This document shows, one piece after another, positions 1 through 7,805 of a stretch of DNA of 64,000 nt. This stretch comes from Halomonas rhizosphaerae. GTDB lineage: Bacteria; Pseudomonadota; Gammaproteobacteria; Pseudomonadales; Halomonadaceae. Both the position numbers and the translations under genes were made by a program. Under the pieces are notes generated by a model. The model was not told where the DNA came from. It saw only the letters and a program-made list of their open reading frames with translations, and did no database searches. The stretch's first letter is position 1; the number at the start of each line of letters is the position of its first letter. The stretch spans positions 1 through 64,000 of the forward strand of contig NZ_JASCQP010000025.1 of NCBI RefSeq assembly GCF_030010555.1, in the 5' to 3' direction.

Positions 1-1076
1 TGTAGGGTCCCGGATGATCAACTGAGCTATAGGAGTTATCCTCTGCTGGCAGCCAGAGAGCTTCTACAGCAATTCATCCGGGAGCAGGTTCATGGACATC
101 AAGCTGCATAAGCAAGCGACGACGACACCGAAGATTCGTGCTGAGATCCAGGCAGCGTCCGCCAGTATCAGTGACAGCGAACTGGCCCGTCAGTACGGTG
201 TGTCCGACTCGACCATTCGCCGTTGGCGCTACCGAGGCGATGTCCATGATCGACCCCACACGCGCCACAACCTGCTGACCACGCTCACCCACGAGCAGGA
301 GGAAGTGCTGGTCGCCGCTCGCGAGTTTCTTCGGCTCGGCCTCGATGATCTGCTGATCGTTGCCCGCGAGTTCCTGAACCCTCGGCTGTCACGTTCCGGC
401 CTGCACCGCATGCTCAAGCGGCGTGACGTGCCAACGCTCGCGGAGCTGGCCCGTCAAGATGTCGGCGGTGATGAGACGCCCCGATACAAGCCTTTCAAGG
501 ACTACGAACCGGGGTATGTGCACATCGACATCAAGCACCTGCCCCAGATGCCTGACGAGCAGCAGAAGCGCTACCTGTACGTGGCCATCGACCGGGCAAC
601 GCGCTGGGTGTATCTGGAGGTCCGCAGCAGCCAGTCCGCGAAGGATGCTCGCGCGTTCATGAAACAGGTGGAAGAGAAGGCGCCCTTCAAGATCCAGACG
701 GTGCTGACTGACAACGGCAAATCCTTCACCGATCGCTTCACACGGGCCGGTGAGCGCAAGCCCAGCGGCCGGCATCCGTTTGACCAGGAGTGCCAGGCAC
801 ATGGCATCGAGCATCGCTTGATCAAGCCTGGGCGGCCTCAGACGAACGGCATGGTGGAGCGCTTCAACGGTCGTATCAGCGATGTGCTGGCCACTCGATG
901 CTATGCATCAGGTGAGGATCTAGAGCAGACGCTGAAGCGGTATTGTTGGTTGTACAATCACCATATCCCCCAGAAGGCGCTGCACCATCAATCACCAATT
1001 GCAGCGATGAAAGAATGGGAGGCTAAACGGCCAGCGCTATTTACCAAGCGAGTAGTCAATCATCCGGGACCCTACA
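1..1076 (+). mobile_element. Complete IS481-family insertion sequence
   Basis: The two ends are inverted copies. Bases 1-18 match the reverse complement of 1059-1076 exactly, starting TGTAGGGTCCCGGATGAT, and similarity continues for about 5 more bases. One transposase gene fills the interior. Ends beginning TGT are typical of IS481. The element starts at base 1, so the left flank and any target duplication cannot be seen. Transposition is probably still possible, because gene and ends are intact. Confidence 0.88.
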
Positions 1077-1081
1077 TATAG
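92..1081 (+). CDS. IS481-family DDE transposase
   Basis: The 329-residue protein has an N-terminal helix-turn-helix (SDSTIRRWRYRG, about residues 37-50) and an rve integrase core. The acidic triad can be placed at D in YVHIDIKHLP, D in VLTDNGKSFT and E in MVERFNGRISD, with the usual spacing to E. It should bind the terminal repeats and cut and join DNA. Length and integrity suggest an active enzyme. The reading frame runs through the right terminal repeat, and its stop codon (1079-1081) lies just outside the element, so the last residue and stop come from flanking DNA. Confidence 0.9.
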   Translation: MDIKLHKQATTTPKIRAEIQAASASISDSELARQYGVSDSTIRRWRYRGDVHDRPHTRHNLLTTLTHEQEEVLVAAREFLRLGLDDLLIVAREFLNPRLSRSGLHRMLKRRDVPTLAELARQDVGGDETPRYKPFKDYEPGYVHIDIKHLPQMPDEQQKRYLYVAIDRATRWVYLEVRSSQSAKDARAFMKQVEEKAPFKIQTVLTDNGKSFTDRFTRAGERKPSGRHPFDQECQAHGIEHRLIKPGRPQTNGMVERFNGRISDVLATRCYASGEDLEQTLKRYCWLYNHHIPQKALHHQSPIAAMKEWEAKRPALFTKRVVNHPGPYI

Positions 1082-1571
1082 CTAACACCAAAACTGATAA
1101 TTATTAACCAGCGCATTATCTTCTGCCACTACGGAAAATTTTAAATCATTACCTCAATACTGATGCAAGCAGAAGGATCGTTAACGCCAGAAACAGACAA
1201 CTCAGTTATTAAGCCAAATCTCAACAACCTCACAATATACTAACCTCTCCCTTACTACCGAAAAAACTCCATTCTACAAAACATTTAGCCCTACAAAGAC
1301 CGCACGGAATACTGTCCAATACAAATCCCGATAAACACTGCAGTGCTAAGCTAAAAAGAAATAGAACCAGACAACATTGACATCGTTGCTGGACACGACT
1401 GGATCTACAATATATTAATAAAGAATTTCACAGATTGGCTTGCAGCGCTAAAGAAATATTCTAGAGGGCTGCAACATCGCGTATAAAAATCTGCTTATTT
1501 CCTGGATATTTTTCGAAAACCGCAAGTTATCACAATCTTAGAAAATCGGCGTCCTCTTAATCGCCTTCAAC
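1077..1571. other. AT-rich gap without recognised gene
   Basis: About 490 bases, clearly richer in A and T than the rest of the window. No open frame of convincing length or similarity and no hairpin of note. It lies between the IS and the 3' end of the Wzz-like gene and looks like acquired or decayed DNA next to an insertion site. Confidence 0.5.
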
Positions 1572-2687
1572 TTAGCCTCGCTTCATTTCACGATAGCCCC
1601 GCAAACTCCCCGCAAACCGTGCAAGGAAGACAAGCATGACGCCGACCATGCCTCCTACTATCAGCGAGAGAGAAAGGATCAAGGCTTTAGGCGGTTCGCT
1701 CGGTGATGCAGGCCGGAAGGCATACTCGACAACATCCACGACACGTTCCGTGTGGTTGGGCTCTACGCCCTCATCCACGCCATAGAGCCGATTGCTGGAA
1801 AGCAGTCTGGAGATGCGCTTTCTCTGCTCGAATTTTTGCTCTATTTCGCGAATCATCATGTTGCTCAATCCATCGTCAATAGATGCTTTCATTGTGTCTC
1901 GATCAGCTTCAAGGGCTTCATACCCCATGAAGTAAAGAGGAAGTGAGCCGTCGTTGCCGATATTGGCATAGATCACTTCACTGCCACTGGGCTGACGTCC
2001 GAACTGTTGAGGGGTCGTTGGTTTCTCAATATCAAGTCGGCGTGCTACAGCAATGGCCTGCTCGAGTGTGAAGAGCTCGTCTTCGCGAGAGCGCTTCAGG
2101 GTTTCTTTCTGCAACTGCAGATCATTAAAAAGACTAGCAAGCTGCGCACGATTATGATCTTCAAAACGGTTTCGCAGTGTCGCCCAAACCTGTTCCGCGG
2201 TATCACCAACATAATCATTGAGAATCTCAGCACCTTCTTCGCCTTCGGGGTACCGGTATCCTATGTTCATCATCAGCTGACTGTTACCATCGGCAGCAAG
2301 TCCTCCGACAGTAAGGCGATTAGCAAACACTTGTCCCAGATCGGCTTCAGGGTCAATCCGGAAACGATCTTGGTTGTCTTCAACGAAACGTTCGAAGTTC
2401 TGGAAACTGGAAAGCCGATTGCCCAGTGTCCGATACGCCTCTCCCGGGGTAATCTCAAAACCATTCATCAGGTTATAGCCGGAGAAGTTCGAGACGGAAG
2501 CCGGAACAGCGTGAAACGATGTCTCGAAGGTGGGCGTGGTCACGGCCAGGTAGGCGAAGGCTGCCACCACGGCCAGTACCACCATGCCAACGATCCAGTA
2601 CCAACCTTCGATCAGCATCAGCGCCAGGTCCCGCAGGTCGATCTCATCGTCGTGGTAGCCAGGGGTCGGCTGTTCTTCGGGGCTCAT
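1572..2687 (-). CDS. Wzz-like polysaccharide chain-length determinant
   Basis: A 371-residue inner-membrane protein of the Wzz/PCP family, which sets polymer length of O-antigen or exopolysaccharide. It has an early transmembrane segment (WYWIVGMVVLAVVAAFAYLA, about residues 28-47), a large periplasmic part with a coiled-coil region, and a second transmembrane segment near the end after a proline-rich stretch (FRPASPSEPPKALILSLSLI). The start at 2687 follows an AAGGAAAG ribosome site; the frame stays open upstream, but that part does not resemble the family. No tyrosine-kinase domain is fused, so it is a PCP1-like protein rather than Wzc. A Wzb-like phosphatase lies upstream on the same strand, suggesting the edge of a surface-polysaccharide locus; no glycosyltransferases are in the window. 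Confidence 0.75.
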   Translation of the reverse strand: MSPEEQPTPGYHDDEIDLRDLALMLIEGWYWIVGMVVLAVVAAFAYLAVTTPTFETSFHAVPASVSNFSGYNLMNGFEITPGEAYRTLGNRLSSFQNFERFVEDNQDRFRIDPEADLGQVFANRLTVGGLAADGNSQLMMNIGYRYPEGEEGAEILNDYVGDTAEQVWATLRNRFEDHNRAQLASLFNDLQLQKETLKRSREDELFTLEQAIAVARRLDIEKPTTPQQFGRQPSGSEVIYANIGNDGSLPLYFMGYEALEADRDTMKASIDDGLSNMMIREIEQKFEQRKRISRLLSSNRLYGVDEGVEPNHTERVVDVVEYAFRPASPSEPPKALILSLSLIVGGMVGVMLVFLARFAGSLRGYREMKRG

Positions 2688-3035
2688 CGGTAAACTTTCC
2701 TTAATATGCCTATCGAGTGGACACGCTACCGCCCGGGGATTGTACCGGACGCATTCCCATGCCCTGTCATATGTCTGGTGGCCTGCGCTCAGCCTGGCGT
2801 AAGCCGAAGCAGCCCTTGATGCGAGAAGCCATTCTAAAGCAGCGACATAGCGGCCTCTACACCGTCCGATGGCAAGCTTCACACACGGTGACGTGGCACT
2901 AATTCTACTTGGCCGGGGAAGGATACAACCTTTGCCCCGCGGTTCAAAGCGACCGACCACACCTGCGGTGCACGCCAGCCGCATCAGCCGCTGGTCAAGG
3001 AAAATTCAGTGGAAAATCCATCGGCTACGCTTGCA
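2688..3035. other. Intergenic gap, nothing recognised
   Basis: About 350 bases between the Wzz-like gene and the phosphatase gene. Short open frames exist on both strands but none has a good start or a recognisable sequence. It probably carries the promoter of the Wzz-like gene. Confidence 0.4.
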
Positions 3036-3473
3036 TCAAAGCCTGGTTGCCCAGCTATCAACGGCCTGGTGCAATAGCTGGTGCACATGCTCGAAGGTCT
3101 GCCGGCTCTTGCGGTAAGGGTCGGGGATCTGCCGCCCTTGACTCTCCTCCAGCCAGTGCCCGAGCAGCAGGGTCTTGCCCAGCGCCTCGGGAACGAGGTC
3201 ACCGACCGCCTGGCGCTGCCCATCGCTCATCACCAGCACGATATCGGCGCCACTGATCATCTCGGGGGTGAGCTGGCGGGCGCGGTGACCGACCACTTCC
3301 AGGCCATCGCATTCCGCCAATGCTCGAGCGTTAGGCTCTACCCCCTGCCCGACCAGCGCCCCCAGCCCGGCGGACTCCACTTTACGGCCCGGCAATGCAC
3401 GGGCGAGCATTGCCGCCGCGACCGGACTGCGACAGATGTTGCCGGTGCAGACGACAAGGATGTAGTGGAACAT
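3036..3473 (-). CDS. Low-molecular-weight protein-tyrosine phosphatase (Wzb-like)
   Basis: A 145-residue cytoplasmic phosphatase. The P-loop VCTGNICRSP (residues 8-17) gives the CX5R catalytic cysteine and arginine, and the C-terminal DPYRKSRQTFE carries the general-acid aspartate. Length fits the family. In polysaccharide loci such enzymes (Wzb, Etp) remove phosphate from the tyrosine kinase that drives export. Here the neighbour is a Wzz-like protein without a kinase domain, so the partner is not visible. A role in arsenate or other stress cannot be excluded, but context favours polysaccharide control. Confidence 0.85.
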   Translation of the reverse strand: MFHYILVVCTGNICRSPVAAAMLARALPGRKVESAGLGALVGQGVEPNARALAECDGLEVVGHRARQLTPEMISGADIVLVMSDGQRQAVGDLVPEALGKTLLLGHWLEESQGRQIPDPYRKSRQTFEHVHQLLHQAVDSWATRL

Positions 3474-3540
3474 CGCGACACTTCCATGATGGTTCGCTGG
3501 GAAGTGTATCAGTGCTCACAGCGTGTAGGTGAGTATGATT

Positions 3541-3591
3541 CACGCCATCGGCGTGCAAGTGGAAGCCTCGAACCGACGGCTCCCACAATGA
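3541..3591. repeat. Single REP-type palindrome
   Basis: One copy of the window's REP family in its variant form: CGTGCAAGTGGAAGCCTCGA followed by ACCGACGGCTCCCACAA. The same words recur around the RAYT gene near 19 kb and at 47.3-47.6 kb. It lies between two genes, as REPs usually do. Confidence 0.7.
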
Positions 3592-3707
3592 TGCGCGGAC
3601 TCAACGCCACAACCGACGAGATCGCCTACACCCTACCGCCGCGTTCTCGCACGGGCTCGGGCAGCGCGACGGCGTACCATCGGGGCAGATGCAGGGAGGG
3701 ATTGCCC

Positions 3708-3923
3708 ATGAGACCCATCACGCTCGACGTCGACCCCCAGGGCCGGCGCATCCTGTCCTGCGACTGCGGCACCATCGAGATCGCCCGGGCCAGCGACTGG
3801 CAGGAATTCACGGTCGAGGCGCTCGACAACGACCTGGCCGTGGTCACCTGCGGCCGTTGCGACCGGAATGCCCGGCTGGGCCAGCTCGACGCCGAGCAGG
3901 AGATCCCTCAGTCCACTTGGTGA
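3708..3923 (+). CDS. Small cysteine-pair protein, hypothetical
   Basis: A 71-residue protein of unknown role. The start ATG has a good GGAGGG ribosome site 8 bases upstream. It carries CDCG (residues 18-21) and CGRC (about 48-51), a CXC/CXXC pair that could hold zinc in a ribbon; otherwise it is acidic. Its last 16 bases overlap the 3' end of the beta-CASP nuclease gene, which runs the other way. I do not recognise a named family. Good ribosome site, typical codon use and the paired cysteines argue that it is real. Confidence 0.6.
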   Translation: MRPITLDVDPQGRRILSCDCGTIEIARASDWQEFTVEALDNDLAVVTCGRCDRNARLGQLDAEQEIPQSTW

Positions 3924-5326
3924 TCTAAGCCAAGCGTCACCTCGACCTCACGACCCGCCTCTCTCGCCCACTCTTCGATTCTCGCCTTGAAGGCAAGTTG
4001 GGCGTCGTGCTCGCCGTGCACCAGGCGCACCTGGCGCGGCGGGTGACGCATGCGGCGGATGAAGTCGAGCAGGTTCTGCTGGTCGGCGTGGGCGGAATAG
4101 CCGCTGACGGTCTCGATATGCGCACGGATATCGATGCGCTCGCCGTCGAGGAGTACCCAGCCGCCACGCGGCCCATAGCGCTGGATGTCGCGGCCCGGGG
4201 TCCCGGCGCCCTGGTAGCCGATGAACACCACGGCGTGGCGCGGATCACCCAGCATGCGCTTGAGGTAGTTGACCACCCGCCCGCCGGTGACCATGCCACT
4301 GGCGGCGATCACCACCGCCGGGCGATGGGTGCGGGCCAAGTAGTCCACGGTCTGCTCGTGCTCGGCATGGTCATTCACGGTGTAGAGGTTCTCGAAGCTC
4401 AGCGGGTGGCGGCCGCCGCGCAGCCGTCGCTGGGCCTCGGCGTCCCACCAGGGCCTGAGCTCGCGATAGACCCGGGTGAAGCGCGCGGCCAGCGGCGAGT
4501 CGACGATGATCTCGAGCTCCCGCCAGCGCGAATCACTGGCGCCATGGATCAGCCCCTCGAGTTCGTAGAGCAGCTCCTGGGTGCGGCCGATGCTGAAGGC
4601 GGGAATCACCACGCTGCCGGCGTTCTCCAGGGCCCGGTCGATGGCGCCCCTGAGCCGCGCCCGGCGGGTAGTGCGATCCTCGTGGCGGCGATCTCCGTAG
4701 GTGCTCTCGATCACCAGGGTGTCGGCACGATACGGCGGCCTCGGCGCCGGCAGCAGCGGCGCGTAAGGCGCGCCCAGGTCGCCGGAGAACACCGTGCGCT
4801 GGGATTCGCCCGTGGCGTGGTCGCGCACGTCGACCTCCACATAGGCCGAACCGAGGATATGACCGGCACGCTGCAGCTTGACGCGGATCCGATGGCGCGC
4901 GTCATCGAGCACGGTATGCCACTGCCGGTAGTCCAGCGGCACCAGCCGCCCCGCCACCTCGGCCAGGAAGCGCTCGATCAGCGCCCGGTCGCGGGTGAAG
5001 CCGATCTTCAGCGCGTCCTCGATCACCAGCGGCAGCAGCCGCGCGGAGGGCACCGAGCAGAGGATCGGCCCCCGGTAGCCCGCGGCCAGCAGGTAGGGCA
5101 GCCGGCCGATATGATCGATGTGCACATGGGTGACCACCAGTGCCAGCACGTCGTCCACAGAGAAGCGCACCCGGTGCTGCGCAAGGCTGTCGAGGTGGTC
5201 GGCGTCCTGGCCCTGGAAGAGCCCGCAATCCACCAGCAGCGCGCGGTCCTCGCTCACCTGCAGGCGGTGGCAGCTGCCGGTGACGCCTTTTGCGGCGCCA
5301 TGGTGAACAATCCGTGGATATTGCAT
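3908..5326 (-). CDS. MBL-fold beta-CASP nuclease (Ysh1/CPSF73-like)
   Basis: A 472-residue metallo-beta-lactamase-fold protein of the beta-CASP group, which cut RNA or occasionally DNA. The zinc motif is VTHVHIDHIGRLPYL (HXHXDH) near residue 65, followed by FSGDLGAP, the beta-CASP insert with STYGDRRHED, and a C-terminal SGYSAHADQQNL histidine motif and VHGEHDA. All metal ligands appear present. It has no KH or Zn-ribbon extension and no signal peptide, so it acts in the cytoplasm. Bacterial members are annotated as RNA-specific exonuclease or YSH1-type nuclease; the cellular substrate is not known. Transcribed towards the small gene at 3708, with which it shares 16 bases at the 3' end. Confidence 0.85.
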   Translation of the reverse strand: MQYPRIVHHGAAKGVTGSCHRLQVSEDRALLVDCGLFQGQDADHLDSLAQHRVRFSVDDVLALVVTHVHIDHIGRLPYLLAAGYRGPILCSVPSARLLPLVIEDALKIGFTRDRALIERFLAEVAGRLVPLDYRQWHTVLDDARHRIRVKLQRAGHILGSAYVEVDVRDHATGESQRTVFSGDLGAPYAPLLPAPRPPYRADTLVIESTYGDRRHEDRTTRRARLRGAIDRALENAGSVVIPAFSIGRTQELLYELEGLIHGASDSRWRELEIIVDSPLAARFTRVYRELRPWWDAEAQRRLRGGRHPLSFENLYTVNDHAEHEQTVDYLARTHRPAVVIAASGMVTGGRVVNYLKRMLGDPRHAVVFIGYQGAGTPGRDIQRYGPRGGWVLLDGERIDIRAHIETVSGYSAHADQQNLLDFIRRMRHPPRQVRLVHGEHDAQLAFKARIEEWAREAGREVEVTLGLDHQVD

Positions 5327-5419
5327 CCGGGTGGCCTCCCTGCCGAACGTCCGATGCCCTCAGTGTAGGCAAGGTTGCCTTCGGGGCTAGCCGACCTGGG
5401 ACGCAAGCCGCTTCAACGG

Positions 5420-6313
5420 CTATCGGGGTCGGCCGCCAGCGCCTTGGCCAGCGCCCGCTCCCAGCGCCCGCTCCCAGCGCGCATCGCGCTGCCCGCAGGC
5501 GATGAAGCCGGGGTTGAGCAGGCTCTCCTGCTGGTTGCAGCGCAGCGGGCACAGGGTCTCGGCCTCCAGCACCTGGCCGCCGGCGGCGGTGACGATGGCC
5601 TGTGCCGCGGCGGTGTCCCACTCGTGGGTGGGTGCCAGACGCGGGTAGAGATCGGCCTTGCCCTCGGCGATCAGGCAGAACTTCAGCGAGCTGCCGATCG
5701 ACTGGGTGGCGTGGGCCGGCAGCGCCTGGCAGAAGACCTCGAAGGCCTCCCTGCCGTTGCGGCGGCTGCCCACCACCTGCCAGGGCTCGATGGCGGGGTC
5801 GGGCAGTTCACGCACCCGGATCTGCTGTTCGCTGTTGCCATTTCCCTCTCTTTGGCCCTCTCCTGCGACCTCTCCTTTATCCCCGCGACGGAAGGCGCCC
5901 TGCCCTACCTGGCCCCACCAGGTCACGGCGCCCTCGGGCAGCGCCGGGGCATGCACGATACCGAACACCGGCACGCCATCCTCGACCAGCGCCAGGTTGA
6001 GGGTGAACTCGCCGTTGCCGGCGATGAACTCCCGGGTGCCGTCCAGGGGGTCGACCAGCCAGTAGCGCGACCAGCCCCGGCGGGTGGCAAAGGAGACCTG
6101 GTCGGACTCCTCCGAGAGCACCGGGATGCCCGGCGTCTCGCGCGCCAGCAGCGCCAGCAGGGCGTGGTGGGCGGCCATGTCGGCCTCGGTGAGCGGGCTG
6201 TCGTCGGCCTTGTGCTCGACGGCGTACTCACGACGGTAGATCGCCATCACCTCGCGCCCGGCGGCCTCCACCCCGGCGATCAGCCGCTCGATGGTGTCTT
6301 GGTCCAGCCTCAT
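5420..6313 (-). CDS. cysQ: 3'(2'),5'-bisphosphate nucleotidase CysQ
   Basis: A 297-residue inositol-monophosphatase-family enzyme that hydrolyses PAP, the by-product of PAPS reduction, to AMP, and so supports sulfate assimilation. Metal motifs are present: SEESD (E in the first metal site), WLVDPLDGTREF (DPLDG), and HEWDTAAAQAI (WDXA). The C-terminus is odd. A 13-bp unit is present twice in tandem at 5451-5476, which shifts the frame. The present end reads RALGAGAGQGAGGRPR; with one copy removed it would read RALAKALAADPDSR, a normal-looking helix. The catalytic core is untouched, so activity may be kept. A low-complexity, glycine- and glutamate-rich insert lies near residues 150-165. Confidence 0.88.
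   Translation of the reverse strand: MRLDQDTIERLIAGVEAAGREVMAIYRREYAVEHKADDSPLTEADMAAHHALLALLARETPGIPVLSEESDQVSFATRRGWSRYWLVDPLDGTREFIAGNGEFTLNLALVEDGVPVFGIVHAPALPEGAVTWWGQVGQGAFRRGDKGEVAGEGQREGNGNSEQQIRVRELPDPAIEPWQVVGSRRNGREAFEVFCQALPAHATQSIGSSLKFCLIAEGKADLYPRLAPTHEWDTAAAQAIVTAAGGQVLEAETLCPLRCNQQESLLNPGFIACGQRDARWERALGAGAGQGAGGRPR
5451..5476. repeat. 13-bp tandem duplication inside cysQ
   Basis: The unit GCGCCCGCTCCCA occurs twice head to tail. The length is not a multiple of three, so it shifts the last 14 codons or so of cysQ. It looks like a recent slippage event. Confidence 0.85.
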
Positions 6314-6333
6314 GCATTGCCTCCCCTGTCGCC

Positions 6334-6364
6334 GTCTACGACCTAAGTCGTAGACAAACGTTTG
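6334..6364. promoter_or_regulatory. Operator-like palindromes at a strong promoter
   Basis: A perfect 9-bp inverted repeat, GTCTACGAC at 6334-6342 and GTCGTAGAC at 6347-6355, is followed directly by the 10-bp palindrome CAAACGTTTG at 6355-6364. Both overlap the -35 and spacer of the promoter at 6351-6378, a usual place for repressor binding. The regulator is unknown. Confidence 0.5.
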
Positions 6365-6378
6365 AATTCGGGTATAAT
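6351..6378 (+). promoter_or_regulatory. Sigma-70 type promoter
   Basis: A perfect -10 TATAAT (6373-6378) lies 16 bases after TAGACA (6351-6356). It points to the small gene at 6431 and sits in an unusually AT-rich patch for this genome. Confidence 0.65.
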
Positions 6379-6430
6379 GGAAAACACTTTCACATATATT
6401 AGCGGGCCGCCATGGCCCCGGAGCGCCAAC

Positions 6431-6613
6431 ATGACCGATATCGCCTTCGCCACCATCTGGGACCAGTCCCTCCCCGCGCGCCCGCTGCGTTCGGCCCGTC
6501 GTCGCCGCAGCACCGAGCGCTTCCTGACCATCTGGAGCCGCCCCGAGGCCCGCCTGCCGCAGAAGACCGCCCAGGCATCCCGCGGCCGTCGCCTGCCGCA
6601 GTTCTATATCTAA
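6431..6613 (+). CDS. Small basic protein, hypothetical
   Basis: A 60-residue protein, MTDIAFATIWDQSLPARP followed by a run of arginines (RSARRRRSTERF) and a basic C-terminal half. I do not recognise it. Support for a real gene comes from context: a near-consensus promoter with palindromes just upstream, a weak GGAG ribosome site before the ATG, and an intrinsic terminator 12 bases after the stop, giving a self-contained single-gene unit. The many arginines would suit nucleic acid or membrane binding, but that is inference. An upstream in-frame ATG at 6362 lies within the promoter and is unlikely to be used. Confidence 0.55.
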   Translation: MTDIAFATIWDQSLPARPLRSARRRRSTERFLTIWSRPEARLPQKTAQASRGRRLPQFYI

Positions 6614-6624
6614 GCGCTCTCTCT

Positions 6625-6657
6625 GCTAGCCTGGCCTCGTGCCGGGCTAGCTTCTTT
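6625..6657 (+). terminator. Intrinsic terminator
   Basis: Stem GCTAGCCTGGC (6625-6635) pairs with GCCGGGCTAGC (6641-6651) around a 5-base loop, with one mismatch, followed by TTCTTT. It ends the small gene at 6431-6613. Confidence 0.8.
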
Positions 6658-6699
6658 GGTAAGCCTGGCGTATGACCGGACACGGAGCCAGGAGCCACC

Positions 6700-7146
6700 A
6701 TGACCGCCACCCTGCTGTTGCTGCACCTGCTGGGCGCCACCATCTGGACGGGCGGGCACCTGGTGCTGGCGGTAACCATCCTGCCACGGGTGCTGAAGGG
6801 CAAGGACGTGGCGGCGCTTCACTGGTTCGAGGAAGGCTACGAGAAGCTTGGCATGCCGGCGCTGGTGGTGCAGATCATCACCGGGCTGTGGCTGGCGTGG
6901 CAGAAGCTGCCCTCCCTGGCGCTGTGGTTCTCGGCCGAGGGCGGCCCGGTGGCTCAGCTGATCCAGCTCAAGCTCGCGCTGCTCGGCCTCACCGCCCTGG
7001 TGGCGGCCCATGCCCGCTTCCGGGTCATCCCGCGCCTCTCGCCCGCCACCCTGCCACTGATGGGCTGGCATATCCTCGCCGTCACGCTGCTCTCGGTATT
7101 GTTCGTGGTGGTGGGGCTATCCTTCCGGGTGCGCTGGAGCCTCTGA
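6700..7146 (+). CDS. CopD-like four-helix membrane protein
   Basis: A 148-residue integral membrane protein with about four transmembrane helices: an N-terminal LLLLHLLGATIWTGGHLVLA, then segments near residues 54-70, 88-104 and 122-141. The helix-1 pattern LHLLGATIWTGGH with two histidines resembles the CopD/DUF2269-type families of copper or haem-related membrane proteins. Function is not established. It stands alone between a terminator and mscL (convergent). A good ribosome site (GGAGCC) precedes the ATG. Confidence 0.65.
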   Translation: MTATLLLLHLLGATIWTGGHLVLAVTILPRVLKGKDVAALHWFEEGYEKLGMPALVVQIITGLWLAWQKLPSLALWFSAEGGPVAQLIQLKLALLGLTALVAAHARFRVIPRLSPATLPLMGWHILAVTLLSVLFVVVGLSFRVRWSL

Positions 7147-7166
7147 GCACGCCTGAGCCCCTTACT

Positions 7167-7613
7167 TCAGTCACCCGATGATGGCACCTGTGCCTGCTCC
7201 CTGCGCAGTTCATCGCGGATCTCGCGCAGCAGCAGGATCTCCTCCGGCGGCGCCGTGGGTTCGGTGGGCGTCGCGGCCTGCTGGCGGCGCAGGCGGTTGA
7301 CGCCCTTGACCAGCAGGAAGACCGCGAAGGCTACGATCAGGAAGCTGATCACGTTGTTGACGAACACCCCGACGTTGAGGGTCACCGCCCCGGCCGCCGT
7401 GGCATCCGCCAGGGTGGCGTAGGGCCCCTCGCCCTTGAGCACCAGGAAGATATCCGAGAAGTCGACGCCGCCCATCAGCAGCCCGATGGGCGGCATCAGC
7501 ACGTCGTTGACCAGGCTCTGCACGATGGTGCCGAAGGCCCCGCCGATGATGATCCCCACCGCCATGTCCACCACGTTGCCGCGCACGGCGAATTCCTTGA
7601 ATTCCTTGAACAT
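7167..7613 (-). CDS. mscL: Large-conductance mechanosensitive channel MscL
   Basis: A 148-residue channel subunit that opens under membrane tension on sudden osmotic downshift and lets solutes out. The classic N-terminal signature is clear: [20 protein letters not shown], then [18 protein letters not shown] in TM1, a short periplasmic loop, and TM2 ([23 protein letters not shown]), followed by a charged C-terminal helix. The start at 7613 is set by the conserved MFKEF and a GGGAG ribosome site; an upstream in-frame ATG at 7679 is not family-like. Fits a halophile facing osmotic swings. Confidence 0.97.
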   Translation of the reverse strand: MFKEFKEFAVRGNVVDMAVGIIIGGAFGTIVQSLVNDVLMPPIGLLMGGVDFSDIFLVLKGEGPYATLADATAAGAVTLNVGVFVNNVISFLIVAFAVFLLVKGVNRLRRQQAATPTEPTAPPEEILLLREIRDELRREQAQVPSSGD

Positions 7614-7805
7614 GCTCACGTCTCCCTCGCAATCCGCCGCCCTGCGCAGCCGGTTTGATGGAGTGTAGCGCGAAAGCATGGGAAACCGTTTCCCGTAAGG
7701 CCTCGCAGCGCTTTACATCGACTGCCCGCCCCGCGACACTAGCAGCGTTACATTCTGATACGAATGTGTAGTGAAAAGACCACCCCAAGGGCCGCAGGGA
7801 CTGCC

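Noticed and set aside
6355..6364. CAAACGTTTG as a second PsrA site
   Set aside because: PsrA sites need 2-4 bases between the AAAC and GTTT halves; here there are none. Kept only as an unnamed palindrome.
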